Source of the DNA: Plecoglossus altivelis
Lineage: Eukaryota > Chordata > Actinopteri > Osmeriformes > Plecoglossidae
DNA: 64,000 nucleotides
Reading direction: 5' to 3'
Assembly (NCBI GenBank): GCA_036571765.1
Contig: BROE01000028.1
Location: 5,663,143-5,727,142 of the forward strand
Shown here one piece after another: positions 38,295 to 49,528 of the stretch. Every line of letters starts with the position of its first letter. Position 1 is the first letter of the stretch. The position numbers were made by a program, and so were the translations under genes. The notes beneath the pieces are model-generated. The model was not told the origin of the DNA. It did not search any database and saw nothing but the letters and a program-made list of their open reading frames with translations.

Positions 38295-38515
38295 TCCTCT
38301 CTCTCTCTCTCTCTCCCTCTCTCTCTCTCTCTCCCTCTCTCTCTATCTCTCCCTCTCTCTCCCTCTCTCTCTATCTCCCACTCTCTCTCTCTCTCCCTTT
38401 TCTTTTCTCTGTCTCTCTCTGGGTCTTTCTGCTCTTATGTCTTTCCCTTCCTCCTTCCCTCTCTTTTTGCCTTTGTCTCTCCTTCATTTATCCCTCCCTC
38501 CCTCCCTCCCTCATG
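38295..38515. repeat. (CT)n low-complexity region
   Basis: 220 bp of CT-rich sequence, ending in five CCCT units. Confidence 0.95.
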
Positions 38516-38961
38516 GAAGTGGAGGCAGTGGTTTCATGCAAATCGAGCATCTCATGCATGCACAAAGCCCTTTCTCTCCCTCTCTTTGTGTGTGTGTGTC
38601 TGTTTGTGCTCAAGATGACAATCCCTGCATGTCCAGATGAGTTTGAGCACGCGCGCGTGCGAGAGAGAGAGAGTGTTTGTGTGTGTTGCCCCTCTCCCAG
38701 CGTGTTGTCTTGGCTGGCATGCAGTCAAGGCCTCCCACCAGGAGTAACCTCCAGACAATGCGGCTTCCCTCCCACCCTCGCCCCCTACTGACACACTCGC
38801 ACACTTACATCCACAGACGTGTGGCAGCTATACGCCTGCGACGCACACGCGCACACACACGGCCAATTATTCACAGCAGATTACAATTAACCACCTCCCT
38901 TTTCTCTGTCTGAGTAGTTGCAGATCATAGCATGGCTACAGAGGAGGACTTAGTGGACTTG

Positions 38962-38999
38962 GCACACATACACACACACACATACACACACACACACAT
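38962..38999. repeat. (CA)n microsatellite
   Basis: CA units broken twice by TA. Confidence 0.9.
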
Positions 39000-39983
39000 C
39001 CAAAAGGCATGCTTACATCCTGTACATGTGTATCCCCTGTCACATGTGGGGCACATGCAACAGATATACGGAAGACCAACATTGGAACACACTATTTCCA
39101 CACTCTTGCTGCACATGCAAATGACATGCATACAAATGGCTCCTGGGTAGAACGGGAAGGCGTGGACGTACTCGCCAACGCTCCAGCGCACGCTCATCCC
39201 CGTGCGCGTGTGCATGCATGTGCCGCGTGGGTGCGCGCCTCGTGCGGAAGTGTGTGTTCGCGTACGCAAGAATAACCCGCTGACAGGAAGTGGCTCAGGC
39301 CCCCTTGTCGGCAGGAATGTGTCGGGGGGATGGGAGGCTAGGCTCGAAGCTCACGTCGCTGCACTTCAGCGACTGGCAGTCGCATCGAGAGGTGAGACGA
39401 GATGTCACAGGACCAGCCAAGACCTGCTCCCTCTCCAGAACCTTGAACCACGTCAAGCGATGGCTTTCCTTCCAAACAGTTCCCTCGCTGAAGGCCCTCC
39501 AAATCCTAAATGCGCCGGAGTTCTGGGACCACACACACACGCGAGCGCGCACGCGCGCACAAGCGCATACACACGCAGGGTGTTTTGGCCTCTGATCCAC
39601 TCAACGTCTACTCGAACTCTCCTCAGCCGTAGGGGAAAGAGTTGCTCTATATTTAGTGTCTGCCGCCGGCGATGGATGGGAAGCAAAACTCAGGAACAGG
39701 AGGTATTTGGCGGCTTCTTTTCGCTTCTTTCCCCCCGCCCCTCCCTTAAAATGAGAAGCTCTCCTTTCTGCTCTCTTGGAACCATTTCAGTTACACAACA
39801 TACGCACTTTGCTATCCAAGAACACTTGTGGAGACGAGCCCAAAGATTCAAATTGTTGTTTGTTTTGGTTTTTTTATAAGAGAAAACCTGTACTCCACAT
39901 CGGGACAAAGTTAGAGCTTTGAAGAAAGCGCCGGATCATTCCAGTCATTTGTGTCTGTTGGCGGCATGGCGTGTTACTTTTTA

Positions 39984-39995
39984 AAGATGGCCGCC
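39984..39995 (+). promoter_or_regulatory. YY1-like word AAGATGGCCGCC
   Basis: Third exact copy of the 12-mer, about 250 bp upstream of the CTCF-like core. The ATG inside it opens a frame that runs into a poly-G tract. That frame is not convincing as coding. Confidence 0.25.
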
Positions 39996-40137
39996 CACGC
40001 ACTCTGGGGCTGTCCGCACGCCATCCTCTCAACCACTTCCTCGTTTGCCGGGAGCCACTTAGCTCCGTGTCTGCCGGGTCCACAGGGCCTGCTTGTCAGC
40101 ACATCAGCCACGGTCACCCGACGGCAGCCATGCACTT

Positions 40138-40171
40138 GGGGGGGAGGGAGGGGGGGGGGGGGGGGGGGGGA
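40138..40171. repeat. G-rich tract
   Basis: A run of 21 G (40150-40170) preceded by shorter G runs. It lies between the YY1-like word and the CTCF-like core. Confidence 0.9.
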
Positions 40172-40238
40172 GGCAGGCCGTTTGAAGGCACCAGGACATT
40201 TCTAGGACTGACAATTTCTTTCTTTCTAAGTCAGCACC

Positions 40239-40252
40239 GCGCCCCCTTGTGC
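40239..40252 (-). promoter_or_regulatory. CTCF-like core site
   Basis: GCGCCCCCTTGTGC is the reverse complement of a CCACnAGGGGGCGC-type CTCF core with 13 of 14 positions kept. The motif reads on the minus strand. It could be an insulator or loop anchor, but occupancy cannot be judged from sequence. Confidence 0.4.
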
Positions 40253-41354
40253 TCGAATGTCCACGCTGAGTAGTTCGGAGGATCCCTGACGTCAACAGTC
40301 TTGCATGTCTACGTTTTGCTCGTTTAGTCTTTTATTTTAACTTTTGTTTTGCACACGCATATCCATCAGAGCTGCCCCGCGGTCGCCGTGGAGACGCTCC
40401 CCCTGCCCTGCGCCGTCCTCGGCTGCATGGGAGGCCAGGTGGCTTGACTTGCGAAAGCCAGGAAGGGGGGGGGGAGGGGAGGTTAGTATCTGTTCCTGCT
40501 GGTGTTGCACGGACTTGGGATGTGTGCGCCGCGTGTGTGGATGGATGCGTGTGTCCAAGTGTGTGTGTGTGTTTGGACACGATCGGGCTGGCGTGATCCT
40601 CCTACGTGCCTGCCTGTCCATCGCCACGTCTGTCTCCATCAGTACCAACCTGCGCCCGCTACGTCTTGGAAAGGCACGTTTTCCTTTTCCAAAGGTTGGG
40701 CCGCTTGCCTCTCGCAGTCAGGCCCGCGAGCGAGCGAGAAAGGACGTGCCTCCCCTCGCTCGGCCTGCTCGCCTACCGCATGCCCTTGCATGTCTGCAGT
40801 CACGACTACACGCACGCACGCACACACCAGCCCCCCTCCCCCCCCCCACCCACCCACCCCTGCAGGCTACCAGAAACCTAGACGGCAAGTTGCACACGCC
40901 GCTAAGAGTACAGGTAAACAGATCTCGGTTCCCCTTCTGGCGACCGCTCCAGTAAACACTCTGTATTTACGAGCCTTTAAGAGCGGACAATATTTGATAT
41001 TAGTCCTGTGGACAAAAGTATGTTGGGACAGGGGCGATTTTTTTTTCTTCCTTCTTTGTTTATCTAGCTGTTGCTTCTACGAAGTTATTAAGATTGGACA
41101 AGCCTCTGGCCGCACTTGATATCTAGTCCTCCTGGGAATTTCTTTTGGTGTGTACGTGGGAGTGTGTGCGTGCATATGAGCGTTTGTGTCTGTGCCTCCC
41201 GTCCTGAATTGCAATGCGGTGGAGACGCATGTAATCAGCGGAGGCTTCGGAGAATTGATTGTCTGCCGAACAAATGCGCACGCACGCACGCACATGCACG
41301 CACACGTGTGCAATAATATGCACATGCAGCACGTCGCAGCGAAGATCCAGAACG

Positions 41355-41381
41355 CACACACACACACACACACACACACAC
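41355..41381. repeat. (CA)n microsatellite
   Basis: About 13 CA units. Confidence 0.9.
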
Positions 41382-41498
41382 CCGCACACGAAGCTCTCCC
41401 TCGCTCTTTTTCATTTGCTCCTCTCTCGCTTCCTTTCAGAAGGGAGGTTAATTGAAGGTTATATATGGCGGTGGAGTCAGCGAAGCTTCAACAGGGGT

Positions 41499-41500
<2 letters not shown>

Positions 41501-41539
<39 letters not shown>
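41501..41539. repeat. (TG)n microsatellite
   Basis: 19 TG units, 120 bp right of the CA tract and in opposite orientation. Confidence 0.95.
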
Positions 41540-41543
<4 letters not shown>

Positions 41544-41672
41544 GTCTGTCCTCAGCCTCCTCGTGGTGGGGGGCCCAAAATGGGGGGAGGTGGGGGGGGG
41601 CGGGAGTCAAATGTGCAACCATGCAGATATCTGGTCTAATTAATACACCCCCAGCTACGAAAGTGTCCTCTA

Positions 41673-41703
41673 TCTCCCTCTCCCTCTCCCTCTCCCTCTC
41701 CCT
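41673..41703. repeat. (CTCCCT)n tract
   Basis: Five hexamer units. Confidence 0.85.
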
Positions 41704-42179
41704 TTCATTTTCCTCTCCATACGTTTACCCCCTTTCTTTGAAAAGGTCAATGCCAACCCTTTCACCAAGGTTAAGTATCCTCAGCTAACTCTACTGGCCC
41801 TCCATGGCGTCACACTGTGAGGCCAAGCCAGTCCTCCGCCCCCCTCCCCCCCTAACGTAACACCGAGCTCCGCTTATGTCAAAACAGCCGTGTCACTCTC
41901 ACAGTTAACTAACTGTTCGTGAGCCCACGGTCGTTTACATTGTGCAGGCTCATCAGACGAGCCGTTCGTTAGCATGCAGCTGCCAGGCAACCGGCTACAT
42001 GTGGAGTGCTGCTGTTTACGTGGTCTTCTCCTTCTCGGTCTGCGGAGTGAAGCTGTGGATTGGTGACTTGGTGATGGAATGTGTGTGTGCGCGCGCACTT
42101 TTTATCCACTCCCTGTTAGACCGACTCCCACACAGACACTCTCATTAAAATGTCACCCAAAGCTGGGCCATTTGTTGGA

Positions 42180-42345
42180 TCTGTGGAATGCAAGGGGAAG
42201 GAGAGAGGGAGGGGAGGAGGAGAGCGAAAGAGGAGGATAGCGTGAAGGAAAGAGGGGGATGGAATGAGGTGAGGAGGGAGAGAAGGAGAGGGAGAACGGG
42301 GAGGGAAGGAGAGGGAAAGAGAGCTGTTTAGAGAGGGAAGGAGGA
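42180..42345. repeat. Purine-rich low-complexity region
   Basis: 165 bp of G/A with few interruptions, built of GAGGGA/GGAAGG words. Confidence 0.8.
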
Positions 42346-42451
42346 GGGCTGGATGTGAGCCATATTGAGTTTCTGAAAAGGCAGATGTAAAGCACAAGGT
42401 GGATGTTTTGGTTGGTGCGCTCATGTTTTTGTGTGGGCGCGGACACGCGTC

Positions 42452-42632
42452 TCAGAGTACTGGTGTGTGTGTGTGTGTGTCAGAGTACTGGTGTGTGTGT
42501 GTGTGTATGTCAGAGTACTGGTGTGTGTGTGTGTACGTCAGAGTACTGGTGTGTGTGTGTGTGTGTATGTCAGAGTACTGGTGTGTGTGTGTGTGTGTGT
42601 GTGTGTGAGTGCGTCTCAAAGTACTGGTGTGG
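42452..42632. repeat. Compound minisatellite: TCAGAGTACTGG + (TG)n
   Basis: Units start at 42452, 42480, 42510, 42538, 42570 and 42616. Each has the core TCAGAGTACTGG (the last TCAAAGTACTGG) followed by a TG run of varying length and a TATG or TACG end. Confidence 0.95.
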
Positions 42633-42699
42633 TAATAGGATAGTAAATTATTGCCAATCCAATCAATTCCCAACCTTGTGCATGTGCACCCTCTCTCTC

Positions 42700-42750
42700 T
42701 CCCTGCCCCCCTCTCTCTCTCTCTCTCTCTCTCTCCCTCCCTCCCTCTCT
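42700..42750. repeat. (CT)n tract
   Basis: About 50 bp of CT, partly pure. Confidence 0.9.
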
Positions 42751-42784
42751 CCTTTTCAAATGCAATCCCCAAACCCCCTCGCTT

Positions 42785-42850
42785 CGGTGTAATCTGACAA
42801 ATGAAGATTTTAATTAGCATTGATTCATTTATTACACAGTGAAACGCCAT
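42785..42850. promoter_or_regulatory. Short enhancer-like island in the repeat-rich domain
   Basis: A short unique island (GATTTTAATTAGCATTG, TCATTTATTACACAG) between a CT tract and GC-rich sequence. It stands out because its neighbours are simple repeats. Confidence 0.25.
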
Positions 42851-43007
42851 GCTGGTGCTTGATCCATCTCCCAACGCTCCGAGCTCTTATTATTTCTCGT
42901 TTGTGACCAGCTGCCGTCGCCTCACTTCCATGAAATGCAGACTTGTGCGTGTTTGCGTGCGCTTCCACGAGTGCTTGGTTGCAGGCGTTTTTGGGGGGGG
43001 TGGGGTC

Positions 43008-43070
43008 GTTTGCGTTTGCACGCTTGTTTGCGTCCGCCCGCTTGTTTGCGTTCGCACGCTTGTTTGTTTG
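43008..43070. repeat. 18-bp minisatellite (GCTTGTTTGCGTnCGCnC)
   Basis: About three units with few changes, right of a G-rich run. Confidence 0.8.
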
Positions 43071-43169
43071 GGTGCGTGTGTGTTTTGACCTGCCGGGAGA
43101 TGTAATCGTGTGTGTTAGAGGACCCCCCTAGCCGAGCAACCCTGGTCTATATTCACCAGGGGAGTGATA

Positions 43170-43490
43170 TGGGATGGAGAGGTGGGGGGGGGGGGTAGAG
43201 ATGTAGAAAGACAGGACAGGACAGAAAGGACAGGAAAAACAATGGCGGACATAGGAGAGAGAGACAGAGGTAAAGGGGGCAATGTGCGATGACGCGAGCG
43301 AAAGGACAGCAGAAAAGAGGGTAGATCAGGGACCGGGAGTGAAGGAAATGGTTGAAACCAGAGAGAGCGGGGGAGGGGATAGGGGGAGGAAGGCCGGAGA
43401 GAGAGTGACGGAGAGCGAGAGGGAGAGAAAGCAGGGGGAGGAGAGGAATGGGAGGGAGAATGTCAGAGGGGAGTAAGGGGGGGGGGGGGT
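43170..43490. repeat. Purine-rich low-complexity region
   Basis: About 320 bp with strong G/A bias, bounded by poly-G runs at 43183-43195 and about 43478-43489, with GGACA repeats near 43212-43235. Confidence 0.8.
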
Positions 43491-44429
43491 ACAAAAGGCT
43501 CTGTGTTATCTGCCTCAGCAGGGCAGGCCCCAGAATGGCACAGCTGGTTCACATTTCCACGGGTGGGAGATGACGACCAGCTGCACTCCAGCCTCTCTCT
43601 CCCCCCTCTTCTCGCCCCCCCCCCTTTCCCGACACACGCAAACATCTCAACACGCACCCTCGCACTTTCTACATTCTATTTCGACTTACCTTACCGCACA
43701 CAAGCACCCGCCCGCACACACACTTCCATAGGGAGCTGCAGACGTTCACGGATCTCTAAGTACTCTCAGGACCCCTCCCTTCACCCCCACCTCCCCAACA
43801 CACACACACACACCAGCCTCTTGGCAGCTTATGCCCCTCTCTAACACGACAACTCTCCCCTGCGGCCGCATACAAGGGAGTCTATCTGGAGCAGAGCCGT
43901 TCATTAGAGAAATCTCCGCGCTGCTTAGTTAGTTCCTCCAAAAAAACAAATCTTTTTTCCCGATCGCCCGGTGATACTTCATTTCTCCTTAACGCCTCTC
44001 CTCCTCTCCCAATCCCCTCAAGTGAAAACCACAACAGAGCCTTTCCCCTGCCTAGGCCAGCGAAGGGGGATTTGAAGTCTCTCATGCTGTCGCCCAGGTT
44101 GCTGTTTTGGTTACCGTTCGATCGCGGGATGGCAACGACCCCTTAGAGCAGCTTCTTGCTCGTTCCTCGTGAGACCTAGTTAGCATCTGCACGTATGTTA
44201 GCTTGGGTTTCTTATGATTAATCTGCCTTCAATGTTACCTGACTCTTGCTTTCATGAAACCAGGAACTTTTCTTTTTGCTATGACCGATTTTGGGTCAGT
44301 GGTTTGGGCTGGATTGCAATAAGCATTATTCGTTGGGGCCAACTTTGACCCTGCTTTGGTAGGGATAAAAACGATTTATACGCAATAGTAGATGTAATGT
44401 TGGCCTTTTTCCCACTTTTTATGCTTCTT

Positions 44430-44705
44430 TTAGCCCTCTTCCCTTCCTGCTCTCCTGCCTCTCACTTGTCTCTCCTTCCTCTCCTCTCGCCTTTCCCCTC
44501 TCTCCCTCCATCCCTCCCTCCCTCCCTCTCTCCCTCTCTCCCTCCCTCTAATATCTCCCTCTCTCCCCTCCTCTCTCTCTTCCCTGTCACCTTTCTCTTC
44601 CCTCTCCCCTCCCTCCCTCCCCCTAATCTCTCCCTCTCTCCCCTCCTCTCTCTCTTCCCTTTCACCTCCCTCGTCCCTCTCCCCTCCCTTCCTCCTCGTC
44701 TCCCT
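44430..44705. repeat. CT-rich region with a 75-bp tandem duplication
   Basis: Two units starting at TAATATCTCC (44549) and TAATCTCTCC (44624) repeat the same 75-bp CT-rich pattern with a few substitutions. Confidence 0.85.
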
Positions 44706-45104
44706 GTCTCCTGGGTGGCGGTTGGCTGAGAGAGCAGGTAGACATAGCCGGAGGGAAGAGGGAGTGTGGTATTGGGGACCTGCTGCAGGACTCGTCTCAC
44801 CACGCAGTCACGCTAACAGACCCAAGGCCTTCGCCTCGCGCCAGGGAAGCCAGCCTGGTGGATCACACACAAGCGTTGTACAGCAGGGTGGATTTGGTTT
44901 TGTTTGACGTAACTGTCCACTTGATGACTCAGTCGTGGGGCGGGGCGGAGCAGGGCAGTGACTTTGTCGGGAAACCAGACGAAAGGGCGATAGACGTGAC
45001 GGAGGGGTTGAAAGCACGAGGAACGCGACGACTTCATCAGTATGGAGGACGACAGCGGGGAAGGGGAGATGTGCGCCCGTTTAGAATGATATGTGATAAT
45101 GATG

Positions 45105-45440
45105 GCAATCCTCTCTCTCTCTCCGGTCTCTCGATATTTCTTCATTCCTCCTCCTCTCTCCCCTCTCCCATCCATACTGCTCTGTTCTTTCTCTCTATCC
45201 ACTCTTTCCTCTCTCCCCCCCCTCCCTCTCCTCTTTCTTCTTCTCTCTCTCTCCCCGCCCCCTCTCTCTAAATAGCCCTTACTGGGAGGCAGTTCGTTCT
45301 CTCTCCCCCCCCCCCCTCTTTCCTCCCTCCCCTTCTCCCCCTTCTTCCCCTTCTTCGCTCCCCCCTTCCTCTCTTTCTCTTTCTCTATTTCTCTCTATTT
45401 TTCTATTTCTCTCTCTCTCCCGCCCCCCTCTCTCTCTAGG
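45105..45440. repeat. CT-rich low-complexity region
   Basis: 335 bp, mostly C/T, with a C run at 45307-45316. Confidence 0.85.
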
Positions 45441-46569
45441 TGGCATGGCGCTCCACTCTAGAAATAGGCAGGCCGGTCACATTCCAGAGAGAGCGTTTTG
45501 GCAGGGGTGCCTTTGCTATTGGCGAACCCAACCCTTCTAGGATCCGGGCCCCTGCTGTCGCCATCGTGGCCCCAGTCTGACACAGGGGTAAAGGAAATAC
45601 CCTTAACCTCCTGCTCAGCCTCCAACGTAGAAGGTTCAGGGGTCACGACCGCACTTCACTCTACCTGCGGGCTTCTGGCGTCTGCAGACACGTTGCGTGT
45701 GCGGAAAGGGGAGGGAGGGAGGAGACTGAGAGAGGACACCCACTCACTTCCTGTACGTGCCAGATACGTGAGCGCACATGCTCACGAAGACAACGTACAC
45801 ACACACACTTGTAATGGATGGGTCCCCTGAGATGGCAGGCCAGGCTGCCGGGGCCATATGGAGAGGGCCGCTTCTTGCTGAGCACGCTTGACGACAGCGG
45901 AACAGCTTGAGGCGGGCTGGAGTGGCGGGCCCGCACTCACTTTAGCTCACGGCTGATTTGGTCTTCATTCCACCATCTCCCCCCTTCAACCACACCAACC
46001 CCCCCGGAGTCGCGCCGCCCCCCCCCCCCCCGCAAAACACCACCATGGCCAAAATTTTACCCCCTCTCCGCCCCTCCAGAAACTACCTGAAGGGCGACCC
46101 ATGGGCCATCCAACTCAAGGCGCCCATTATATAATCATAGGGCTCAACTTTTGCGGTGGAAAGCCAATTGTCATTTCACGAGCTCCTCTTCACCCACCCT
46201 CCTTCCTCTCCTCCCGCTAGTTCTCTGTGTGTCTGTCCATTTTTCCTCGCCCCCCTCCTACCCTCTCCGACAAGGATTCGTGACTGTACTCAGTGTGTAT
46301 TATTCCCACAGCGGTGATTAGGACTTGGAGCTGGCCTGCATGTATGTCAGGCTTGGTTTTGGGGGAAGGAGGAGGAGGAGAGGACGGGGGTGAAAATGTC
46401 AGGCATTCTCCCCCTGTGAAAGAAGTCGCCTTGACCAATGGCTGATAGCAAAACAGCCCCTCGGCCCTAAGAAAGAAAGCAAGCACACCACCAAACGCCC
46501 CCTTACTCGGTAGCATGCTTGCTAGTATTGCCACTCTTCTTTAGAAAGAGAACCTGGCACTCAACATCA

Positions 46570-46645
46570 CCCCCCCCCCCTCCCTCTCCCCCCCCCTCCC
46601 CTCCCCCCCCCACCCCCCCCCCCACCCCCCCCCCCCCCCCCCCCA
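46570..46645. repeat. C-rich tract
   Basis: 75 bp of C with single T or A interruptions, the last run being about 19 C, then AAAAAAA. Confidence 0.95.
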
Positions 46646-47049
46646 AAAAAAGGTGCAATTTCTCTCTCTCTCTCACTCCCTCGCTTGCTTACACACACAC
46701 GCACGCTCACACGTTCTCTCTGTCTGCGGCTCTCCCTCGCGCCCTCTAACGCTCCTTGTTTCTTTCTCCCCGCTCGCTCCTTCCTTCCTCTCTCTCTCTC
46801 CCTGGGTGCTCGTAGCATTTTTCCAGGAATGTGCAGGAGCCCAATTGAGCGTGTCTGATGGAGAGGGACGAGCGAGCCTCCCCCAGCGCAGGCCTGTCTC
46901 TCTCACCTGGCGCCATTCACCGACGCCCCTCATTGCTCTGACCATTACTGGCCCACTGGCTCATACTGGCCCGGGGTGCTATGGAGCCGCTGTATGTTTG
47001 TGACTGTGTGTGTGTGTGTTGGCCACCCCGGGTGGGTGAACACGTCACA

Positions 47050-47195
47050 TTCCCTTAGAAATGAGAAAGGGAGAGCTCTCTCTCGATCTCTTCTCTTTTC
47101 AGTTACTCTCTCCCTATCTCCCTCTTTCTCTTCACCCCCCCTCTATCTATTTCTCTCTCTCTTTCTCTCGCTCGCTCTCTCCCTCTTCCTGTACT
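47050..47195. repeat. CT-rich tract
   Basis: C/T-rich with TCTCTC and CGCTCG blocks. Confidence 0.8.
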
Positions 47196-47488
47196 GTCTT
47201 TGTTGTTTGGTGCATGACAGCTCGCAGCGCACACAGCGGCGGCGGCACACACACAGCGAGGCTGGTGAACGCACCGCGGGTACCCAGACAGCCAGAGAGC
47301 TTGTTTACGTACCAGTCACGGGGCTTTTGAAGCGCTGCTTTAAGCCAGCATGTGTGTTCAGGGCTTGCAGGGAAAAAAACCTCAGGAAAAAAAAAGAAAG
47401 TTAGCCCCTGTAGCTTACTGTGCAGTTGTTTTTGTTTTGCCAATTTCATTTGGCCCCCTGATGAAAACCGCCGACACTGCCCTGACGA

Positions 47489-47507
47489 CCCCCCCCCCCC
47501 CCCCCCC
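47489..47507. repeat. Poly-C tract
   Basis: A run of 19 C. Confidence 0.9.
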
Positions 47508-48021
47508 AGCTCCATTCTCCCTGGCCTGCCAGCTCTACTCTCCATCTTCTCTCTACTCTCAATCTTGTCTCTCCCTTCTCTCTTGCTCCTTCCCTCCCTC
47601 TCCCTCACTCTCTCTCTTGCTCTGTCTTTTCTAGTGCAACAGGGATGGGGGTGCGTGCCCCCATGCAGTGAAGGAATGCTGTGTAGAGTTTTAAAAAAGG
47701 CCCTTAAAGAGCTTAACCAGCTGCTTGACCTGTGAACTCTGACCTCCTCCCCCCAAAAGCCCTTACTTGGCGACAAGAGGAACGGAGGAAGGGGGGGTCC
47801 TTCACAGGTTGACCAAGGGGTTTTGTAGATGGGGGGTGGTGAGGGTGGGGCAGAGTTCAGGGGTGACAGGACGAAGGATGTTCTCATGAGAGATCAGCGT
47901 GATTTTTGACTTTTGAGGTCACAGGAATGGGGTGTGGGGGTGTGCAGAGGCAGTCAAGAGGTGGGCCATGTTGCTGAGGGAGCTGTCCATTTGCCTGTGA
48001 CCGTATGGGATGTGCAGGGTT

Positions 48022-48065
48022 GGACGGGGCGGGGGGCCGGAGCGGGGGGCCGGGGCGGGGGGCCG
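48022..48065. repeat. G-rich tandem repeat (GGGGCGGGGGGCCGG)
   Basis: About three units of 14-16 bp, ending at an N. It is a strong G-quadruplex candidate. Confidence 0.85.
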
Positions 48066-48066
48066 N
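48066..48066. other. Single ambiguous base
   Basis: One N at the end of a G-rich tandem repeat. It marks uncertain copy number or base calling. Confidence 0.9.
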
Positions 48067-48382
48067 ACCCTTGTGTTGGTCACTCCAGAGTGACACTGGT
48101 TCCCTCGCCCTTGCCCAGGCCTGGAGCACAAGGCCCCAGCTCACAACACACCCTCCCTCTGTCTGCCCCTGCCTGTTATGGAGGAATACATTAACAGAGG
48201 CCATGACATTCTGTACCCTGGCTGGCCATGCCAAGTCATGCTTCAGTTATGAGCGTCTCCTCATGCCAAGAACCAGAACCGTAACGTTCCACTTTAGGAT
48301 GTACGTCCTACTGTCTTCCTGTTTTATTTATTTGATAACAACTTTTTGCCCCGGACTTGACGTCATGGTGTAAAATTATGGA

Positions 48383-48401
48383 CCCCCCCCCCCCCCCCCC
48401 C
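48383..48401. repeat. Poly-C tract
   Basis: A run of about 19 C. Confidence 0.9.
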
Positions 48402-48543
48402 AGCCCATCTCACACTGGCGAACTGAGTCAAAGCGTTTGAACGGAGATCCGGAACTGTCTGAAACATTTGCTCCTTGCTCCGGTTTTTTACTGCGGCTGT
48501 AAAACAGGAGCAGTTGTTTTCCCAGGCTACGAGTAAAGGAAGG

Positions 48544-48590
48544 CAGACAGACAGACAGACAGACGATACAGGTAGGACAGACAGACAGAC
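48544..48590. repeat. (GACA)n microsatellite
   Basis: Two blocks of four to five GACA units, split by GATACAGGTAG. Confidence 0.9.
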
Positions 48591-48920
48591 CTAACATGAC
48601 CATCTGTCTCGGCAACACGCACGCACACAATTTGCACGATTTGCATGATTTGCTGCAAGGAGGGATACCTTGTGTTTTCTACCGCCTTGCTTTTTGAGTA
48701 GCCAACCTCAGTAGAAAGCAAGGCAGAATATTATAGAGAAGAAAGAGGGTGGGAGGAGAGGAGAGGAGGGGCGACGGGGGGAGGAGAGCAGAGGAGGATT
48801 AACTAGGTAGAACAGACATTTCCGAATAGACCGGAACAATTATTTCTGGCTTCACACAGACTTGTATAGTATCAGGCTACACTTAACGAAAAATTACCCA
48901 TTCGAAATGAAATGACATCT

Positions 48921-49528
48921 AGTAGATTTAGCGTGATGTGTGCTGTGATCTTGTCTGGTCACCCAACCAGTAGAATGGACACTGGAGATTGGAAGGTCCT
49001 TATCCAATCAAACGCGGTGCAAATGAGTGGGATTTAACTCGTTTTAATTAAATTGCTGAAAAGGAGGAGCGTGAGGGATGGACGTGACGCGATGAGGCGG
49101 GTGTTCGTCTGTCGAGCTTGGCTGGGTCGTCCCGTTCAAAGAGTTGAGCTTCTTGTCAGGACAGTGCGAAACAGGAAGGAACACCACATGAAATTCAAGG
49201 AGATATGGGTATTGGAGTTCACGGGATGCGGAGTTAAAAAGGTTGGGGTGAATCATCCTGTTTGCTTATTAGGACTTGGAGGGGGGGGGGGGGGGGGTAG
49301 AAGAATCATGTTTTGATTTCTCAGGGTCAGATCGTATGCAGTCTCCATTTGTATTCGACAGGTGTCTCTAGTTTAGTAGTACCCCCACTCCCCCTCCCCA
49401 ACTGGCTTTACCTGGAAATGGATTAAGGTGACCATGACATCCTAGGAGTGTCTTGGCTCGATATTGTTGGGGTCTGACTTGGTGACGCGATGCCTGTGGA
49501 CTTGCTTGCACCAGGTTACTGAATAAAT
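48921..49528. repeat. Tandem duplication, copy 1 (608 bp)
   Basis: Starts AGTAGATTTAGCGTG and ends TACTGAATAAAT. It is followed directly by copy 2. It includes a run of about 17 G near 49280-49297. No coding content is supported, although a chance ORF of 87 codons lies in it. Confidence 0.9.

Noticed and set aside
39202..39879. 225-codon plus-strand ORF
   Set aside because: Composition changes along its length, it crosses CA/CG repeats, and competing ORFs occupy the other frames. No domain seen.
41056..41079. miR-9-like string (TCTTTGTTTATCTAGCTGT)
   Set aside because: It resembles mature miR-9 but has a mismatch in the seed. Neither flank has a complementary arm (no AAGCTAGATAACC-like string), so no precursor hairpin is formed.
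40344..41119. Overlapping 203- and 205-codon ORFs
   Set aside because: They occupy two frames of the same DNA, with His-Thr and Pro runs from simple repeats. Neither shows coding character.
42452..42632. Regular repeat units as a CRISPR array
   Set aside because: The spacers are TG runs, not unique sequence, and the genome is eukaryotic. It is a minisatellite.
47147..47887. 246-codon minus-strand ORF
   Set aside because: It runs through a CT-rich tract and the 19-C run, giving Glu/Arg- and Gly-rich stretches. No recognisable domain.
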